From positions 4,960,001 to 5,024,000 of the forward strand of contig NZ_CP075691.1 of assembly GCF_020026305.1 (NCBI RefSeq): a stretch of 64,000 bases of DNA. Reading direction: 5' to 3'. Below, piece after piece: positions 59,170-64,000 of this stretch (position 1 is its first letter; the number at the start of each line of letters is the position of its first letter). A program made the translations under genes and the position numbers. The notes under the pieces are model-generated. The model was not told the origin of the DNA. It did no database searches and saw only the letters and a program-made list of their open reading frames with translations. Source of the DNA: Streptomyces sp. 135 (GTDB lineage Bacteria; Actinomycetota; Actinomycetes; Streptomycetales; Streptomycetaceae).

Positions 59170-59700
59170 ATGCCGACGCCCGACAAGGCTGCCGCGGTAG
59201 CCGAGCTCACGGACAAGTTCCGCAGCTCGAACGCCGCCGTGCTGACCGAGTACCGGGGTCTCACCGTGGCCCAGCTCAAGCAGCTGCGCCGTTCTCTCGG
59301 TGAAAACTCCGAGTACGCCGTGGTGAAGAACACGCTGACCAAGATTGCGGCCAACGAGGCCGGGATCAACACGCTGGACGACCTGTTCACGGGTCCGACG
59401 GCGGTTGCCTTCGTCACCGGTGACCCGGTGGAGTCGGCCAAGGGTCTTCGTGACTTCGCCAAGGAAAACCCGAACCTCGTCATCAAGGGCGGTGTCCTTG
59501 ACGGCAAGGCGCTGTCCGCCGACGAGATCAAGAAGCTTGCGGACCTCGAGTCCCGCGAGGTTCTGCTCGCCAAGCTGGCGGGCGCCATGAAGGGCAAGCA
59601 GTCCCAGACTGCCGCGCTCTTCCAGGCGCTTCCCTCGAAGTTCGTCCGCACCGCGGAGGCGCTTCGTGCCAAGCAGGCCGAGCAGGGCGGTGCCGAGTAA
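59170..59700 (+). CDS. rplJ: 50S ribosomal protein L10
   Basis: A 176-aa protein: ELTDKFRSSNAAVLTEYRGLTVAQLKQLRR, and a C-terminal helix that binds L7/L12 dimers. It forms the base of the ribosomal stalk and autoregulates via the leader upstream. ATG 59170 has GGAAGGAGG about 11 nt upstream. Confidence 0.97.
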   Translation: MPTPDKAAAVAELTDKFRSSNAAVLTEYRGLTVAQLKQLRRSLGENSEYAVVKNTLTKIAANEAGINTLDDLFTGPTAVAFVTGDPVESAKGLRDFAKENPNLVIKGGVLDGKALSADEIKKLADLESREVLLAKLAGAMKGKQSQTAALFQALPSKFVRTAEALRAKQAEQGGAE

Positions 59701-59808
59701 TTCGGCTCGCACATTGACCGCCGCCTGAGGCGACGGTCACCGCGGGCCCAACGTACGCCCGCCTTCATGTACACCCGGCACCAGCCGAATTAGTGGAAGG
59801 ACGCCATC

Positions 59809-60192
59809 ATGGCGAAGCTGTCCCAGGACGACCTGCTCGCGCAGTTCGAAGAGATGACCCTCATCGAGCTCTCCGAGTTCGTGAAGGCCTTCGAGGAGAA
59901 GTTCGACGTCACCGCCGCCGCGCCCGTCGCCGTTGCCGCTGGTAGCGCCGCTGCCGCCCCGGCCGAGGCCGAGGCCGAGCAGGACGAGTTCGACGTCATC
60001 CTCACCGGCGCCGGCGAGAAGAAGATCCAGGTCATCAAGGTCGTGCGTGAGCTGACCTCGCTGGGTCTCAAGGAGGCCAAGGACCTCGTCGACGGCACCC
60101 CGAAGCCGGTCCTCGAGAAGGTCGCCAAGGACGCCGCGGAGAAGGCCGCCGAGGCCCTCAAGGGCGCCGGCGCCTCCGTCGAGGTCAAGTGA
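59809..60192 (+). CDS. rplL: 50S ribosomal protein L7/L12
   Basis: A 127-aa stalk protein with an N-terminal dimerisation region (LSQDDLLAQFEEMTLIELSEFVKAFEEKFDV), an Ala-rich hinge, and the C-terminal factor-binding domain (GEKKIQVIKVVRELTSLGLKEAKDLV). ATG 59809 follows GGAAGG. A strong terminator lies 66 nt after the stop. Confidence 0.97.
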   Translation: MAKLSQDDLLAQFEEMTLIELSEFVKAFEEKFDVTAAAPVAVAAGSAAAAPAEAEAEQDEFDVILTGAGEKKIQVIKVVRELTSLGLKEAKDLVDGTPKPVLEKVAKDAAEKAAEALKGAGASVEVK

Positions 60193-60258
60193 CCTCACGA
60201 GTCGTCCGACTCTTCTGACCGTTCGTATGGCGGAAACGCTGTAACGCGCGGGACGCCT

Positions 60259-60288
60259 AAGGCGATCACCCATGTGGGTGGTCGCCTT
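60259..60288 (+). terminator. Terminator after rplL
   Basis: AAGGCGATCACCC (60259-60271) pairs with GGGTGGTCGCCTT (60276-60288, one G-T) around ATGT. It separates rplJL from rpoB, which has its own promoter. Confidence 0.85.
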
Positions 60289-60575
60289 TCGGCGTTCACG
60301 GGACGTGCGCGAGGCCTGCCTTGCGATGTCGGTCCCGGCGAGTATGGTGATCTTCGTTGTGCCTCGGGACAGCCCGTGACGGTGAGTGTCTCAGGGCGAC
60401 GTCTGGGCATGGGGGCCTTGACGAACCGCACGCAGCGCGCAATTCTCAGGACGCGTCGTCACAACGATCCGCATCCGAGGCATGGATCGGCGGCGAAGAG
60501 GGCAGTATCGATGTGCATCGAGGGCGTGGCTTGCAGCAGGGGTTGAGAACAACGAGGGTCTCCCAGAACCCGCAC
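60289..60575. other. Non-coding stretch upstream of the rpoB promoter
   Basis: About 290 nt lie between the rplL terminator and the rpoB promoter. Short frames here have no family resemblance. Another promoter or regulator site may be present, but none stands out by eye. Confidence 0.4.
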
Positions 60576-60604
60576 TGGACATCAGTGGGCCAACTGGCTA
60601 CACT
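60576..60604 (+). promoter_or_regulatory. rpoB promoter
   Basis: TGGACA (60576-60581), a 17-nt spacer and TACACT (60599-60604) form a good HrdB-type promoter. The start site would be near 60611, giving a leader of about 155 nt before the rpoB start. Confidence 0.8.
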
Positions 60605-60767
60605 GACCCTTTGCGCTGCCTGTTAGCTGCCTCCTGCCCGTCACCAGGGGCATGCCCATGCTTGAGCACTGTGGACCGAAGCTTCCCTGACCTGGGATCT
60701 CCGTCTCTGTGTCCAGCTTGGGACCGGTACGCGCGTAGTGAGTCCGAGCCCTCGGAAGGACCCCCTC

Positions 60768-64000
<3,233 letters not shown>

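Overview
The window is high-GC actinobacterial chromosome, almost certainly Streptomyces. GTG and TTG starts are frequent, third positions are G/C-rich, genes overlap by 4 nt (GTGA/ATGA), and the gene order matches, from memory, the S. coelicolor region running from the korAB / second nuo cluster to rpoB. Three blocks can be seen.

Block 1 (1-22.9 kb) is core metabolism and respiration. A quinone-oxidoreductase-like gene (cut by the window start) diverges from a redox-type HxlR regulator. korAB encodes 2-oxoglutarate:ferredoxin oxidoreductase. One NarL-type response regulator is followed by two paralogous sensor kinases. A ten-gene complex I cluster (nuoABCHIJKLMN) lacks nuoD, nuoE, nuoF and nuoG and follows an array of five 23-bp repeats. 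The absence of the NADH-input module next to korAB suggests that this enzyme is fed by reduced ferredoxin. Then come htpX, yccF, a SMI1/KNR4 protein, an APC permease, a YeaQ-type membrane protein and yajQ.

Block 2 (22,964-44,487) is an actinomycete integrative and conjugative element (AICE) of about 21.5 kb, flanked by exact 42-bp repeats of the 3' end of a tRNA-Tyr gene. From left to right it carries tyrosine integrase, Xis, a TAGCGG repeat array, a DUF3631-type ATPase, prim-pol, a C5 cytosine methyltransferase, a DpdA-like (tRNA-guanine transglycosylase superfamily) protein, a GTGTGACG repeat array next to the FtsK-like TraB, spread-type membrane genes, and a regulatory switch. The switch is a twin operator overlapping a leftward promoter, an XRE activator and a GntR-Nudix fusion. 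Cargo at the right end is a low-GC membrane protein gene, an AspBHI-like modification-dependent nuclease, and a coupled pair (670-aa unknown protein plus small GIY-YIG protein). Neither end holds a complete tRNA-Tyr: the left copy lacks the D and anticodon arms and the right copy lacks the 5' third.

Block 3 (44.5-64 kb) is housekeeping. It has small oxidoreductase and hydrolase genes, tRNA-Thr, tRNA-Met and rpmG, two MaoC-type dehydratase subunits, murB, an SDR/TetR divergent pair with twin operators, an adenosine deaminase family gene, aspartate aminotransferase, tRNA-Trp, secE-nusG, rplK-rplA, two paralogous lipoproteins, the L10 leader with rplJ-rplL, and rpoB (TTG start, cut by the window end).

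All functions are read from sequence patterns; no database search was run.
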